Origin: Bacteroidales bacterium
Lineage (GTDB): Bacteria > Bacteroidota > Bacteroidia > Bacteroidales > UBA932
DNA: 64,000 nt
Direction: 5' to 3'
Assembly (NCBI GenBank): GCA_017550525.1
Contig: JAFZOU010000092.1
Span: 17,753-81,752 of the forward strand
Below the pieces are notes generated by a model, which was not told the DNA's origin, ran no database searches, and saw only the letters and a list, made by a program, of their open reading frames with translations. Of the stretch, positions 56,034 to 64,000 are shown one piece after another. Position 1 is the first letter of the stretch, and every line of letters begins with the position of its first letter. Both the position numbers and the translations under genes were made by a program.

Positions 56034-57248
56034 ATGAAAAAGGTATTTAAAATTATTGCCCTAGGAGCTGCGCTATGCTGCTTCGCCGGCTGTAACAACA
56101 ATGATTACAAGATGGGTACTTATGGTTATGACGTCGCCTACTTTGCCAAGCACGGCATAGGCATCGTGGAGCTCGTGGACGGTCAATCCAAAGTGATGGT
56201 CATTCCTGCATGGCAGGGTCGCATCCAGACTTCCACCACAGACGGAAATGAAGGCACAAGCTACGGTTGGACCAACTACCGCTTCATTGATGCCGGCAAG
56301 GTCAGCCCCCAGTTCAATCCATTCGGCGGGGAGGAACGTTTCTGGATCGGCCCGGAAGGAGGGCCTTTTTCCTGGTATTTCCGGAAGGGAGAGGAACAGG
56401 TCTATGAAAACTGGAAAGTTCCCTCCTATATAGACACAGATCCCTATGACATCCTGGAGCAAACCCAAAGCAAGGTTGTCCTCTCAAAGGACTTTGATGC
56501 CGTTAATGCTTCAGACAACTGTTTCCGCATCGGAGTTCTCCGCACCGTGTCCCTTGTAGATGCCTCAGAGCTCAAAGACCTCCTTGGAGTAGACATTCCC
56601 AAGGAACTGAAATCCCTGGCCTACAAGACTGAGAACACTCTTACCAACAAGGGTGAATCGGCCTGGACCAAAGAGACGGGTATGCCTTCCGTGTGGCTGC
56701 TTGGCTCTTTTAATCCCACCCCCACAACAACAGTGTTCATCCCCTGCAATCCGGACTTCCAAGGCAGGAAAATAAACGATGAGTATTTTGGCAAGGTTCC
56801 CTCAGAACGTCTGGTCTACGAAGATGGAATGTTCTATTTCAAGATTGACGGAGAATACCGGTCCAAGATCGGCCTTCCTTCGGGAAGCGCCAAGGACATA
56901 TGCGGCAGCTACGACTCCGCCCAGGGCGTTCTGAATATCCTGAAATATAGCGTTCCCGAAGGCGATGTAGATTATGTAAACGGCCAGTGGGGCCACCAGG
57001 ACAATCCTTTTGGCGGTGATGTAATCAATTCCTACAACGACGGTCCCACCGAGACAGGATTCGTCCAGGGCCCTTTCTATGAGATAGAAACGTCCTCACC
57101 CGGTGCCGCCCTGGTCCCCGGAGAGAGCCTCACCCACGTCCAGTATACCATCCACATCCAGGGAGATCCCGCCCTGCTTTCCTCAATAGTTGAGCAAGTC
57201 TTTGGAGTAAGCCTGGACAAGATAGCAAGTGTTTTTTCATCAAAATAG
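56034..57248 (+). CDS. DUF6786-like lipoprotein
   Basis: A 404-residue lipoprotein, signal ending in CFAGC (Cys20), 12 bp after the isomerase gene. The sequence is beta-rich: YFAKHGIGIVELVDGQSKVMV, PAWQGRIQTSTTDG, GWTNYRFIDAG, ERFWIGPEGGPFSWYF, TGMPSVWLLGSFNP. Together these resemble DUF6786 proteins, and the fold is reminiscent of galactose-mutarotase or DUF4380-type sandwiches. A role as an extracytoplasmic aldose-1-epimerase-like or sugar-binding protein is possible, because it sits between the isomerase and the sugar symporter genes. No catalytic His/Glu pair can be named with confidence. The family assignment is from memory of motifs. Confidence 0.5.
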   Translation: MKKVFKIIALGAALCCFAGCNNNDYKMGTYGYDVAYFAKHGIGIVELVDGQSKVMVIPAWQGRIQTSTTDGNEGTSYGWTNYRFIDAGKVSPQFNPFGGEERFWIGPEGGPFSWYFRKGEEQVYENWKVPSYIDTDPYDILEQTQSKVVLSKDFDAVNASDNCFRIGVLRTVSLVDASELKDLLGVDIPKELKSLAYKTENTLTNKGESAWTKETGMPSVWLLGSFNPTPTTTVFIPCNPDFQGRKINDEYFGKVPSERLVYEDGMFYFKIDGEYRSKIGLPSGSAKDICGSYDSAQGVLNILKYSVPEGDVDYVNGQWGHQDNPFGGDVINSYNDGPTETGFVQGPFYEIETSSPGAALVPGESLTHVQYTIHIQGDPALLSSIVEQVFGVSLDKIASVFSSK

Positions 57249-57254
57249 TGTGCA

Positions 57255-58688
57255 ATGGCAGAAAAATCAAGACTTGTTCCTAAAGGCATAGTCTGGCCTT
57301 TTATCCTCCTGACCTGCCTGTTCTTCGCATGGGCTGTCCCCAACAACCTCACGGACACCATGCTTGCCGCCTTCAAGCGGATAATGAGCCTGTCCGACTC
57401 AAAGACAGCCTGGATTCAGGTTGTATGCTACCTGCTGGGATATGGATGCTTCGCAATCCCGGGTGCCATATTCATCAAGAGATATTCATACAAGTCTGGC
57501 GTAATGCTGGGACTTGCACTGTATTCCCTGGGCACTTTCCTGTTCTTTCCTGCTTCCAGGGTGGCTGTAGCAAACAATACCGTGGGCTACATGATGTTCC
57601 TGTTTGCCATACTGGTGCTGTTTGCAGGTCTATCCATCCTTGAGACGGCAACCAACTCTTATGTTCTTGCCCTCGGCCCTGCTGAAACTGCCACTCGCCG
57701 CCTCAACTTCGCCCAGTCTTTCAATCCTTTCGGGGCCATTACCGGAGTCGTAATATCCCAGATATTCATCCTATCACAGCTCAACACACTCACAGCATCG
57801 GCCAGAGCCCAGCTCAGTGAAAGTGAACTGGCCTCCATCCAGATGGGAGAACTGAATGCCGTAACCACTACATACATCATCCTTGGCGTTGTTATGCTGG
57901 CCATTCTCCTGGCCATCTACCTGACCAAGATGCCAAACCTAAAGGAGGAGAGCGGCCCCATGAACCTTAAGGGTTCAGGTAAACGCCTTATCAAGAACAA
58001 GAATTATGTATGGGGCGTGGTGGCTCAGTTCTTTGACATTGGCGCACAGATAGCCGTGTGGTCATATACCATACGCTACGCCATGCAGAACCTGCATTTT
58101 GACGATGTAATCTCTTCACTCGGCCCCGGCGCTTCCACAGAACAGATCATTGGAGCCCTTCGCGGAGTGGAGCCCATTGCGGCCGGGTTCTATAACATCT
58201 GTGACGCCGTTGGGCTGGATGTCCTTCTGCCCCGTACGGCCGAACAAGCCGGCGCAACATATTACATCATGTCACTGGTTCTCTTTGTGATAATGCGCTT
58301 CGTCTGCACATGGCTTATGAAATGGGTGAGCCCCCGCCGTCTGCTCTCTATCATGGCCGGTCTGGGAGTTGCCTTCTGCCTTGGTACAGTGCTTGGTAAC
58401 GGCTTCTTTGGAGTGTACTGCCTCATGTGCATCAGCGGCTGCCTCTCCCTCATGTTCCCCACCATCTACGGTCTGGGTTGCGAGGGCCTTGGTGAAGACA
58501 CCAAGCTTGGAGGATCAGGCATGGTCATGGCCATTGCCGGTGCAAGCGTGCTCACACAGATTGAAGGTATTCTGTCCGACCAATCCGGCAGTATCGCCCT
58601 GGCCTATATAGTCCCGGCAATCGCTTTCGCAGTTATATTCTACTATGCCGCCGTCTTCTGCCGCAAGCAAGAAAAGCTCAGAGTATAA
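57255..58688 (+). CDS. FucP-type MFS sugar/proton symporter, candidate D-arabinose importer
   Basis: A 477-residue inner-membrane protein with about 12 hydrophobic helices. The first reads WPFILLTCLFFAWAVPNNLTD. FucP of E. coli needs Asp46 (NLND) and Glu135 (ETAANP); the counterparts here are Asp34 in NNLTD and Glu130 in LETATN, so the proton/sugar-coupling residues are kept. A hydrophilic insert at about 275-325 between two helices is longer than in FucP. FucP carries L-fucose and also D-arabinose and L-galactose, which share the same ring stereochemistry. No fucose isomerase, kinase or aldolase gene is present, but a pentose kinase and isomerase are. I therefore infer D-arabinose as the natural cargo. 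Confidence 0.88.
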   Translation: MAEKSRLVPKGIVWPFILLTCLFFAWAVPNNLTDTMLAAFKRIMSLSDSKTAWIQVVCYLLGYGCFAIPGAIFIKRYSYKSGVMLGLALYSLGTFLFFPASRVAVANNTVGYMMFLFAILVLFAGLSILETATNSYVLALGPAETATRRLNFAQSFNPFGAITGVVISQIFILSQLNTLTASARAQLSESELASIQMGELNAVTTTYIILGVVMLAILLAIYLTKMPNLKEESGPMNLKGSGKRLIKNKNYVWGVVAQFFDIGAQIAVWSYTIRYAMQNLHFDDVISSLGPGASTEQIIGALRGVEPIAAGFYNICDAVGLDVLLPRTAEQAGATYYIMSLVLFVIMRFVCTWLMKWVSPRRLLSIMAGLGVAFCLGTVLGNGFFGVYCLMCISGCLSLMFPTIYGLGCEGLGEDTKLGGSGMVMAIAGASVLTQIEGILSDQSGSIALAYIVPAIAFAVIFYYAAVFCRKQEKLRV

Positions 58689-58691
58689 TCA

Positions 58692-59636
58692 TTGCGAAAA
58701 CTATCAATAATACTTCTGTTACTCCCGCTGGCTGCCATGGTAGTCAGCGGGCAGCCTTTGGGGCAGATGAATCTGGCCGATCCTTTCATTTATCTGGAAG
58801 GGGACACCTATTATGCCTTTGGAACCGAATCCAACGATGGTTTTCGCTGTTACCGCTCGGAAGACCTTGAGCACTGGGTGCAGGTAAAAGGGAAAGCCAA
58901 ATCCGGGTTTGTACTGCACCGTGAAGACTCTTCTGGAAGCAAAGGATTCTGGGCCCCGGAAGTGTATTTCCTGGATGGCCGATACTTCATGCTATATACG
59001 GCCGATGAGAAGCCATGCATAGCCGTTGCCGATGATATATCCGGCCCGTTCAGGCCTTATGGCCATGGCATCATGACAGAGGACCCGAACGGCATAGACA
59101 ACACTCTTTTCATAGACAAGGACGGCTCTGTGTACATGTACTGGGTCCGATGGGGGCTTGGCAGGGGAAACGAGATCCGGGGTGCAAGACTATCTCACAA
59201 AATGCAGTCTGTGGGAAAGCAGGTACGATGTATCTGGGCCGCGGAACCCTGGGAACTTATCTTTGGCCGCGTTACGGAAGCCCCTACGGTCATGCGGATA
59301 GGAGACACGTACTACATGACTTATTCTGCCAACGACTTCAGGAGTCAGGATTATGCCGTAGGACTTGCCACAGCATCCTCTCCGCTGGGTCCCTGGACCA
59401 AATACGGTGGAAATCCAATCATGAGAAAGCCGGGAGAGCTATACGGCACCGGCCATAGCAGTGTCTTCCGGAACAAGGAAGGAAAGCTCATGATGGTCTT
59501 CCACGCCCATGCATCGGCATCATCAATTGGGCCGCGGCGAATGTATATCACATCGCTTGAGGAAGTGATAGAAGACGGACAATTGATACTTAAACCCAGC
59601 TCCGAATACCTCACACCGCACTTGTATTCAAGGTAA
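58692..59636 (+). CDS. GH43-family secreted glycoside hydrolase with TTG start
   Basis: A 314-residue protein with a type I signal peptide (VVSGQ). The start is TTG at 58692, 3 bp after the symporter stop; no ATG near it would keep the signal peptide. It is a single propeller domain with the GH43 acidic trio: Asp30 in LADPFIY, Asp136 in GIDNTLF and Glu196 in VTEAPTVM. The compact form without accessory domains suggests a periplasmic exo-enzyme. It shares only the family with the lipoprotein GH43 at 41059. Arabinofuranosidase, galactofuranosidase or xylosidase activity are all possible. It is the last gene of the operon and ends just before a bidirectional terminator. Confidence 0.85.
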   Translation: MRKLSIILLLLPLAAMVVSGQPLGQMNLADPFIYLEGDTYYAFGTESNDGFRCYRSEDLEHWVQVKGKAKSGFVLHREDSSGSKGFWAPEVYFLDGRYFMLYTADEKPCIAVADDISGPFRPYGHGIMTEDPNGIDNTLFIDKDGSVYMYWVRWGLGRGNEIRGARLSHKMQSVGKQVRCIWAAEPWELIFGRVTEAPTVMRIGDTYYMTYSANDFRSQDYAVGLATASSPLGPWTKYGGNPIMRKPGELYGTGHSSVFRNKEGKLMMVFHAHASASSIGPRRMYITSLEEVIEDGQLILKPSSEYLTPHLYSR

Positions 59637-59645
59637 GAGGCAAAT

Positions 59646-59679
59646 AAAAAGTCCGGCTCCACCTGGAACCGGACTTTTT
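59646..59679. terminator. Bidirectional terminator between region B and the ribosomal operon
   Basis: AAAAAGTCCGG (59646-59656) pairs with CCGGACTTTTT (59669-59679) over 11 bp with a 12-nt loop. T-runs occur on both strands, so it can end both the GH43 transcript and the rplQ transcript, whose stops face it at 59636 and 59695. Confidence 0.92.
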
Positions 59680-59694
59680 GCCGAAAAGTGTTTC

Positions 59695-60192
59695 TTACTC
59701 TGCTGCGGGAGCTTCTGCTGCAGGAGCTTCAGCTGCTGCGGGGGCCTCTTCTGCGGGAGCGGCTTCGGCCTTCTTTGCGCGGCTGCGGCGGGTGGTCTTC
59801 TTGGCCTCTTTCTTGCCGGAAGCAAGGGCGGCCTCGTTGAAGTCCACAAACTCTACAAGTACCATCTCTGCTGCGTCACCGCTGCGGAAACCGGTGTGGA
59901 GGATACGGAGGTATCCACCGGGACGATCGGCCACCTTGGGAGCGATGGTGCGGAAGAGTTCTGCAGTTGCCTCTTTGTCCTTCAGATAGCTGAAGACAAC
60001 GCGGCGGGAGTGAGTTGTATCTTCTTTTGACTTGGTCACGAGGGGTTCAAGGTAGGGCTTGAGGGCCTTTGCCTTGGCCTCGGTGGTGGTGATCCTCTTC
60101 TTCAGGATGAGGGAGGATGCCATATTTGCGAGCATGGCCTTGCGATGACCGCTCTGACGACCAAGATGATTGACTGCTCTATTGTGTCTCAT
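59695..60192 (-). CDS. rplQ: 50S ribosomal protein L17
   Basis: A 165-residue protein beginning [21 protein letters not shown], the L17 signature, followed by [17 protein letters not shown] and [13 protein letters not shown]17 binds 23S rRNA near the exit-tunnel side of the large subunit. The core is about 125 residues, as in E. coli. The last 40 or so are a low-complexity tail of Lys/Arg, then Ala/Pro/Glu repeats, seen in several Bacteroidota. It is the final gene of the alpha operon, 2 bp after rpoA. Confidence 0.97.
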   Translation of the reverse strand: MRHNRAVNHLGRQSGHRKAMLANMASSLILKKRITTTEAKAKALKPYLEPLVTKSKEDTTHSRRVVFSYLKDKEATAELFRTIAPKVADRPGGYLRILHTGFRSGDAAEMVLVEFVDFNEAALASGKKEAKKTTRRSRAKKAEAAPAEEAPAAAEAPAAEAPAAE

Positions 60193-60194
60193 TG

Positions 60195-61202
60195 TTAAAC
60201 GATCTTTTTCTTAGGTTCAATATTGTACTTGGTGACATCCATACCGAAGGAAAGTTTCATCTTCTCTACCAGGAGGTCAATTTCGTTGAGGGACTTGCGG
60301 CCGAAGTTGCGGAACTTCATGAGTTCAGCGCGGCTGTAGGACACAAGGTCTGCGAAAGTGTCGATATCGGCAGCCTTCAGGCAGTTGAATGCGCGAACGC
60401 TGAGGCCCATATCGGAGAGTTTGGTAAGGAGGAGATGACGCATCCTCAGTGACTCCTCGTCAAGCTCCTTGCTGTCAGTTTCCACTGCAGACTCGATGGC
60501 GATCTTCTTGTCATCTGTGAAGAGCTTGAAATGATAGATGAGGATATTTGCTGCATCCTGCAGGGCAGCCTCCGGGGAAATGGAACCGTCGGTTACAATC
60601 TCGAGGTTGAGTTTCTCGTAGTCGGTCTTCTGCTCCACGCGGTAGTTCTCCACGGTCCAGTTGACTTTACGGATAGGGGTGTAGATGGCGTCCACGGGAA
60701 TTGTGCCGATGGGCGTGTTCTCATCCCTCTCCTCCTCTGCGGGCACGAATCCACGGCCCTTGGTGACTGTAAGGGAAATGACGATCTTTACGGAAGGCTC
60801 CAGCGAGCAGATGTGAAGCTCAGGATTCAACACCTTGAAAGAAGACAATCCTTTGGAGATGTCCTCAGCGGTGAATTCGGATTTTCCGCTGATTGTGATG
60901 TTTGCCACTTCTGAGTCTACGGTGTCAACCATCCTGCGCAGGCGGACCTGCTTGAGGTTAAGGATGATTTCCTGCATACCCTCGATCACGCCGGGGATGG
61001 TCTGGAATTCATCCTGGACACCCTCGATCTTGATCTGAGAAATGGCGAATCCCTCCAATGAGGCGAGGAGAATGCGGCGGAGGGCGTTGCCGATGGTCTG
61101 TCCGTAGCCAGGCTCAAGAGGTCTGAACTCGAAACGACCCACGGTGTCGGTGCCTTCGAGCATAATCACCTTGTCGGGTTTCTGAAAAGCTAAGATTGCC
61201 AT
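60195..61202 (-). CDS. rpoA: DNA-directed RNA polymerase alpha subunit
   Basis: A 335-residue protein. The N-terminal dimerisation domain at about 1-235 has [29 protein letters not shown], and the C-terminal domain at about 255-325 has [23 protein letters not shown] and [12 protein letters not shown], the helix-hairpin-helix that contacts UP elements and activators. The length is usual. It lies 23 bp after rpsD in the conserved alpha-operon order. Confidence 0.98.
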   Translation of the reverse strand: MAILAFQKPDKVIMLEGTDTVGRFEFRPLEPGYGQTIGNALRRILLASLEGFAISQIKIEGVQDEFQTIPGVIEGMQEIILNLKQVRLRRMVDTVDSEVANITISGKSEFTAEDISKGLSSFKVLNPELHICSLEPSVKIVISLTVTKGRGFVPAEEERDENTPIGTIPVDAIYTPIRKVNWTVENYRVEQKTDYEKLNLEIVTDGSISPEAALQDAANILIYHFKLFTDDKKIAIESAVETDSKELDEESLRMRHLLLTKLSDMGLSVRAFNCLKAADIDTFADLVSYSRAELMKFRNFGRKSLNEIDLLVEKMKLSFGMDVTKYNIEPKKKIV

Positions 61203-61225
61203 AAGTTTTACGGTGTTAAATTCTA

Positions 61226-61828
61226 TTACTTGGAGTAGAGGTCAACGATGAGCTGTTCGTTAATGGTCTCGGGAATTTCTTCGCGGGCGGGAACATTGAG
61301 GAACTTGCCGGAAAGAGCGTTCATATCGGCCTCAAGCCAGGAGTACTTGGTAGCGGAAGCTACGGAAGCCTGGATAACCTCGAGGCTCTTGGAACGCTCG
61401 CGGACTGCGATCACCTGGCCGGGCTTAACCTGGCATGACGGGATGTTGCAGACTGCGCCGTCCAGGGTGATATGACGGTGGAGGACAAGCTGACGGGCAG
61501 CGGGGCGTGAAGGAGCGAAGCCAAGACGGTACACGAGGTTGTCAAGGCGGCTCTCAAGCAGGAGGATGAGGTTCTCACCGGTCTGACCCTTCATGCGGGC
61601 AGCGCGGGCGTAAGTGTTACGGAACTGACGCTCCAGAACACCGTACATGTACTTGACTTTCTGCTTCTCCTTAAGCTGGGTGCCGTATTCTTTCTGCTTC
61701 TTGCGCTTTGCAGCCAGACCGTGCTGTCCGGGAGGAGTGTTTCTCTTCTCAAATGCCTTGTCCGGGCCATAGATGGGTTCGCCGAATTTACGGGCGATAC
61801 GAGTGGTAGGACCAGTATATCTTGCCAT
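61226..61828 (-). CDS. rpsD: 30S ribosomal protein S4
   Basis: A 200-residue protein beginning [21 protein letters not shown], with NTPPGQHG and the S4 RNA-binding domain at about 92-155 ([28 protein letters not shown]). S4 nucleates assembly of the 30S body and often represses its own operon in bacteria. No zinc-binding Cys cluster is present, so it is the Cys-free type. It is located between rpsK and rpoA. Confidence 0.98.
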   Translation of the reverse strand: MARYTGPTTRIARKFGEPIYGPDKAFEKRNTPPGQHGLAAKRKKQKEYGTQLKEKQKVKYMYGVLERQFRNTYARAARMKGQTGENLILLLESRLDNLVYRLGFAPSRPAARQLVLHRHITLDGAVCNIPSCQVKPGQVIAVRERSKSLEVIQASVASATKYSWLEADMNALSGKFLNVPAREEIPETINEQLIVDLYSK

Positions 61829-61848
61829 AATTCTTCTTCGATTAATAA

Positions 61849-62238
61849 TTAAACTTTACGGCGACCCTTGGGACGGCAACCATTGTGCGGCATAGGGGTT
61901 ACGTCGATAATCTCAGTTACCACGATACCTGCGTTATTGATGGTGCGGATGGCGGACTCACGTCCTGCACCCGGGCCCTTTACATAGCACTTAACCTTGC
62001 GAAGACCGGCATCGAAAGCGGTCTTGGCGGCATCTTCTGCTGCCATCTGGGCGGCGTACGGAGTGTTCTTCTTGGAACCACGGAAACCGCACTTGCCGGC
62101 AGAAGACCAGCTGATCACCTGGCCCTGAGCATTGGTCAGGGACACGATCACGTTGTTGAAAGTGGAGGAGATATGGGCCTGGCCATAAGCCTCTACCTTC
62201 ACAACTCTTTTCTTGGTAGTTGTTGTTTTCTTTGCCAT
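61849..62238 (-). CDS. rpsK: 30S ribosomal protein S11
   Basis: A 129-residue protein with [38 protein letters not shown] and the C-terminal [15 protein letters not shown] signature of S11, which lines the mRNA path on the 30S platform. The N-terminus is Lys/Thr-rich. It is 20 bp from rpsD and 11 bp from rpsM. Confidence 0.98.
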   Translation of the reverse strand: MAKKTTTTKKRVVKVEAYGQAHISSTFNNVIVSLTNAQGQVISWSSAGKCGFRGSKKNTPYAAQMAAEDAAKTAFDAGLRKVKCYVKGPGAGRESAIRTINNAGIVVTEIIDVTPMPHNGCRPKGRRKV

Positions 62239-62249
62239 AGCTAGTCAGA

Positions 62250-62627
62250 TTACTTGGTTGCTTTCTTCTTGTTGGCAACGGTCTTCTTCTTACCTTTACG
62301 GGTACGGGCGTTGTTCTTGGTGCTCTGGCCGCGTACAGGGAGACCTGCACGGTGGCGGATACCACGGTAGCAACCGATATCCATAAGGCGCTTGATGTCC
62401 ATCTGGACTGAGGAACGGAGCTCACCCTCGATCTTGAACTCTTCGTTGATGAGGGTACGGATAGCGGCGATCTGATCGTCGTTCCAGTCTCCGACTTTGA
62501 TAGTAGGGTCGATGCCACAAGTGCTCAGAATCTTCTGGGCGCTGCTGCGGCCGATTCCGTAGATATAGGTGAGACCTATAACTCCGTGTTTGTTGTTCGG
62601 TAAATCAACACCGGCTATTCTTGCCAT
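62250..62627 (-). CDS. rpsM: 30S ribosomal protein S13
   Basis: A 125-residue protein with [34 protein letters not shown] (helix-hairpin-helix) and the C-terminal [24 protein letters not shown] motif of S13, which bridges the 30S head to the 50S subunit and contacts P-site tRNA. It lies downstream of rpmJ in the usual order. Confidence 0.98.
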   Translation of the reverse strand: MARIAGVDLPNNKHGVIGLTYIYGIGRSSAQKILSTCGIDPTIKVGDWNDDQIAAIRTLINEEFKIEGELRSSVQMDIKRLMDIGCYRGIRHRAGLPVRGQSTKNNARTRKGKKKTVANKKKATK

Positions 62628-62658
62628 ATTCTATCTGTACTTTTATTAGTTACACTTA

Positions 62659-62775
62659 TTAACCCTGGCGCATCTTGAACTTGGGGTTCTTCTTGCAGAT
62701 AACGTACAGGCGGCCTTTACGCCGGACAATCTTGCAGTCTTCGCTGCGTTTCTTGATGGAGGTCTTGACTTTCAT
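62659..62775 (-). CDS. rpmJ: 50S ribosomal protein L36
   Basis: A 38-residue gene: [20 protein letters not shown], then [18 protein letters not shown]. It matches L36 in length and in the KIVRRKG and KMRQG motifs. The zinc-ribbon form has Cys11, Cys14, Cys27 and His33. Here Cys14 and Cys27 remain, but positions 11 and 33 are Ser and Phe, so it probably no longer binds zinc. It lies between infA and rpsM. Confidence 0.95.
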   Translation of the reverse strand: MKVKTSIKKRSEDCKIVRRKGRLYVICKKNPKFKMRQG

Positions 62776-62788
62776 CGTTATCTAGTTT

Positions 62789-63007
62789 TTATTTGTATCT
62801 GAAAGAAATTCTTCCTTTGGTTAAATCGTAAGGTGAGATCTCAACCTTTACCCGGTCACCGAGAAGGATATGGATAAAGTTCATCCTCATCTTACCTGAA
62901 ATGTTGCAGAGGAGGACGTGACCATTCTCCAATTCCACGCGAAACATTGCGTTGGGAAGGGTCTCAATCACAGTACCATCCTGCTCGATAGCTACTTGTT
63001 TGGACAT
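62789..63007 (-). CDS. infA: Translation initiation factor IF-1
   Basis: A 72-residue S1/OB-fold protein: [56 protein letters not shown]-1 occupies the ribosomal A site during initiation. The length and order (map, infA, rpmJ, rpsM) are those of other Bacteroidota. Confidence 0.98.
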   Translation of the reverse strand: MSKQVAIEQDGTVIETLPNAMFRVELENGHVLLCNISGKMRMNFIHILLGDRVKVEISPYDLTKGRISFRYK

Positions 63008-63024
63008 AGGCGGAACGTTTTTCC

Positions 63025-63828
63025 TTAAAATTTAATCAAACCATCTTTCTCAATGTAATCGAATGTCGACAGCTGCTCGGCCCGGCCTTTCCGGATAACA
63101 ACCGTAAGCTCGTAATGTGCCGCGTTCCTGTGATCGGCGGTGTGTACTGCCCAACCATTTTTTGCAAGATACACACCTCTGCCGCCTGCACAGATCATAG
63201 GCTCAATACATATAACCATTCCGTCGATGAGGCGGGCGCCGTGACCCCTTCTCCCGTAATTGGGAACTCCGGGTTCCTCGTGCATTTCCCTGCCAAGGCC
63301 GTGTCCTTCAAGTTCGCGGACAACGGAAAAACCGAATGATTCTGCGTACGACTGCACCGCGTATCCGATATCGCCCGTGCGATTGCCTGCCACGGCGGCC
63401 TCGATGCCCTTGTACAGAGATGCCTTGGTAACATCCAGGAGCTTCCGGGTTTCGGCGTCCACCTCCCCGACCGGGAAGGTGTAGGCCGAATCTCCGTTGT
63501 ACCCCTTGTACAGGGTTCCGCAGTCTACAGAAAGGATATCTCCTTCCTTGAGAACGTAATCTGACGGAAAACCGTGGACTACGACATCATTCACAGACAT
63601 GCAGAGCGCTGCCGGGAAGCCCTCGAAACCCTTGAAGGAAGGTTCTGCTCCGTGATCGCGGATAAAGGTCTCGGCCACCTCATTCAACCTCTCGGTTGTC
63701 ACACCTGGGGCGACCATTTTGCCGACCTCCGCCAGAGTACGGGACACAAGGTCTCCGTTGATCCTGAGCAGCTCGATTTCTTCACTGGTTTTGGGCCTTA
63801 CCATATCGAAAATCGATAGTACATTCAT
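63025..63828 (-). CDS. map: Type I methionine aminopeptidase
   Basis: A 267-residue cytoplasmic enzyme that removes the N-terminal Met of new proteins. The five metal ligands are all visible: the two Asp in [18 protein letters not shown], the His in [12 protein letters not shown], the Glu in CIEPM and the Glu in AHYELTVV. The usual His after that last Glu is Leu here. A second ATG ([14 protein letters not shown]) 8 codons in is the start homologues would suggest. It starts 3 bp after the secY stop. Confidence 0.96.
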   Translation of the reverse strand: MNVLSIFDMVRPKTSEEIELLRINGDLVSRTLAEVGKMVAPGVTTERLNEVAETFIRDHGAEPSFKGFEGFPAALCMSVNDVVVHGFPSDYVLKEGDILSVDCGTLYKGYNGDSAYTFPVGEVDAETRKLLDVTKASLYKGIEAAVAGNRTGDIGYAVQSYAESFGFSVVRELEGHGLGREMHEEPGVPNYGRRGHGARLIDGMVICIEPMICAGGRGVYLAKNGWAVHTADHRNAAHYELTVVIRKGRAEQLSTFDYIEKDGLIKF

Positions 63829-63831
63829 TAA

Positions 63832-64000
63832 TTACATTCCGGACCTGCCAGTGAGGCGACCGGTTTTCATAAGTCCGTCGTAGTGGCGCATGAGCAGATA
63901 GCTTTCAATCTGCTGGAGGGTGTCCAGGATAACGCCCACCATGATCAGCAGCGAGGTGCCGCCGAAGAAGGAAGCGAACTGGTTGTTCACACCCATTACA
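63832..64000 (-). CDS. secY: Preprotein translocase subunit SecY, C-terminal end (cut by window edge)
   Basis: The minus strand reads [20 protein letters not shown], then [20 protein letters not shown] and [12 protein letters not shown] before a TAA at 63834-63832. This is the last transmembrane helix and cytoplasmic tail of SecY, the protein-conducting channel. The rest is beyond the right edge. It fits the spc-operon order secY-map-infA. Confidence 0.95.
   Translation of the reverse strand, partial: VMGVNNQFASFFGGTSLLIMVGVILDTLQQIESYLLMRHYDGLMKTGRLTGRSGM

Noticed and set aside
54439-58688. L-fucose utilisation
   Set aside because: The FucP-type symporter alone would allow it, but there is no fucose isomerase, fuculokinase, aldolase or GH29/GH95 fucosidase in the window.
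33786-59636. L-arabinan or plant arabinogalactan as the region B target
   Set aside because: No L-arabinose isomerase, ribulokinase or ribulose-phosphate epimerase of the ara type is present, while the kinase, isomerase and FucP-type symporter fit D-arabinose. It is not excluded for the GH43 enzymes.

Overview
The window reads as a chromosome segment of a gut-type Bacteroidota (order Bacteroidales). The evidence is three SusC/SusD pairs, many lipoproteins with a Cys lipobox after a short Lys-rich N-terminus, and promoters of the Bacteroides type (a -33 TTG and a -7 TAnnTTTG about 20 nt apart, with few Shine-Dalgarno sequences). The ribosomal block secY-map-infA-rpmJ-rpsM-rpsK-rpsD-rpoA-rplQ closes the right end. 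No tRNA, rRNA, insertion sequence, integrase or CRISPR array was seen.

Region A (1-22.4 kb) is one polysaccharide utilisation locus, mostly on the minus strand. From its promoter near 19.6 kb it runs: a two-domain glycosidase-like lipoprotein, a GH127-type arabinofuranosidase, two paralogous lipoproteins of unknown function sharing an HSFAHRTE motif, SusC, SusD, a fasciclin-like lipoprotein, a DUF5007-like lipoprotein, a BACON/LRR-like lipoprotein, two fimbrillin-like lipoproteins and a CotH-like protein cut by the window edge. A divergent regulator (19675-22392) has the sensor propeller of a hybrid two-component system but joins it directly to an AraC DNA-binding domain, with no kinase or receiver. 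A 21-bp-spaced direct repeat lies between the two start codons.

Region B (22.4-59.6 kb) is a larger locus of several transcription units: lacI-GH97-CE1; a unit with a DUF4185-like chimeric lipoprotein, a CotH protein and GH116; a first susCD pair; a lone GH172; GH43-GH2; GH172-unknown-DUF4185-DUF4185; and a second susCD pair followed by a ribokinase-family kinase, an arabinose-5-phosphate isomerase-like SIS protein, a DUF6786-like lipoprotein, a FucP-type symporter and a second GH43. GH172 (DUF2961) and GH183 (DUF4185) are the families known to cleave D-arabinan. The FucP-type symporter, kinase and isomerase would take D-arabinose through D-arabinose 5-phosphate to D-ribulose 5-phosphate. I infer a D-arabinan, possibly mycobacterial/corynebacterial arabinogalactan, utilisation system with its own catabolic branch.

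Three promoter regions in region B carry four copies of a shared near-palindrome (GCTAAA, a central pyrimidine-purine step, then TTT). This is the form expected of a LacI-family operator, and a lacI gene lies in the same region, so one regulon is likely.

Region C (59.6-64 kb) is the end of the spc/alpha ribosomal superoperon on the minus strand, separated from region B by a bidirectional terminator.
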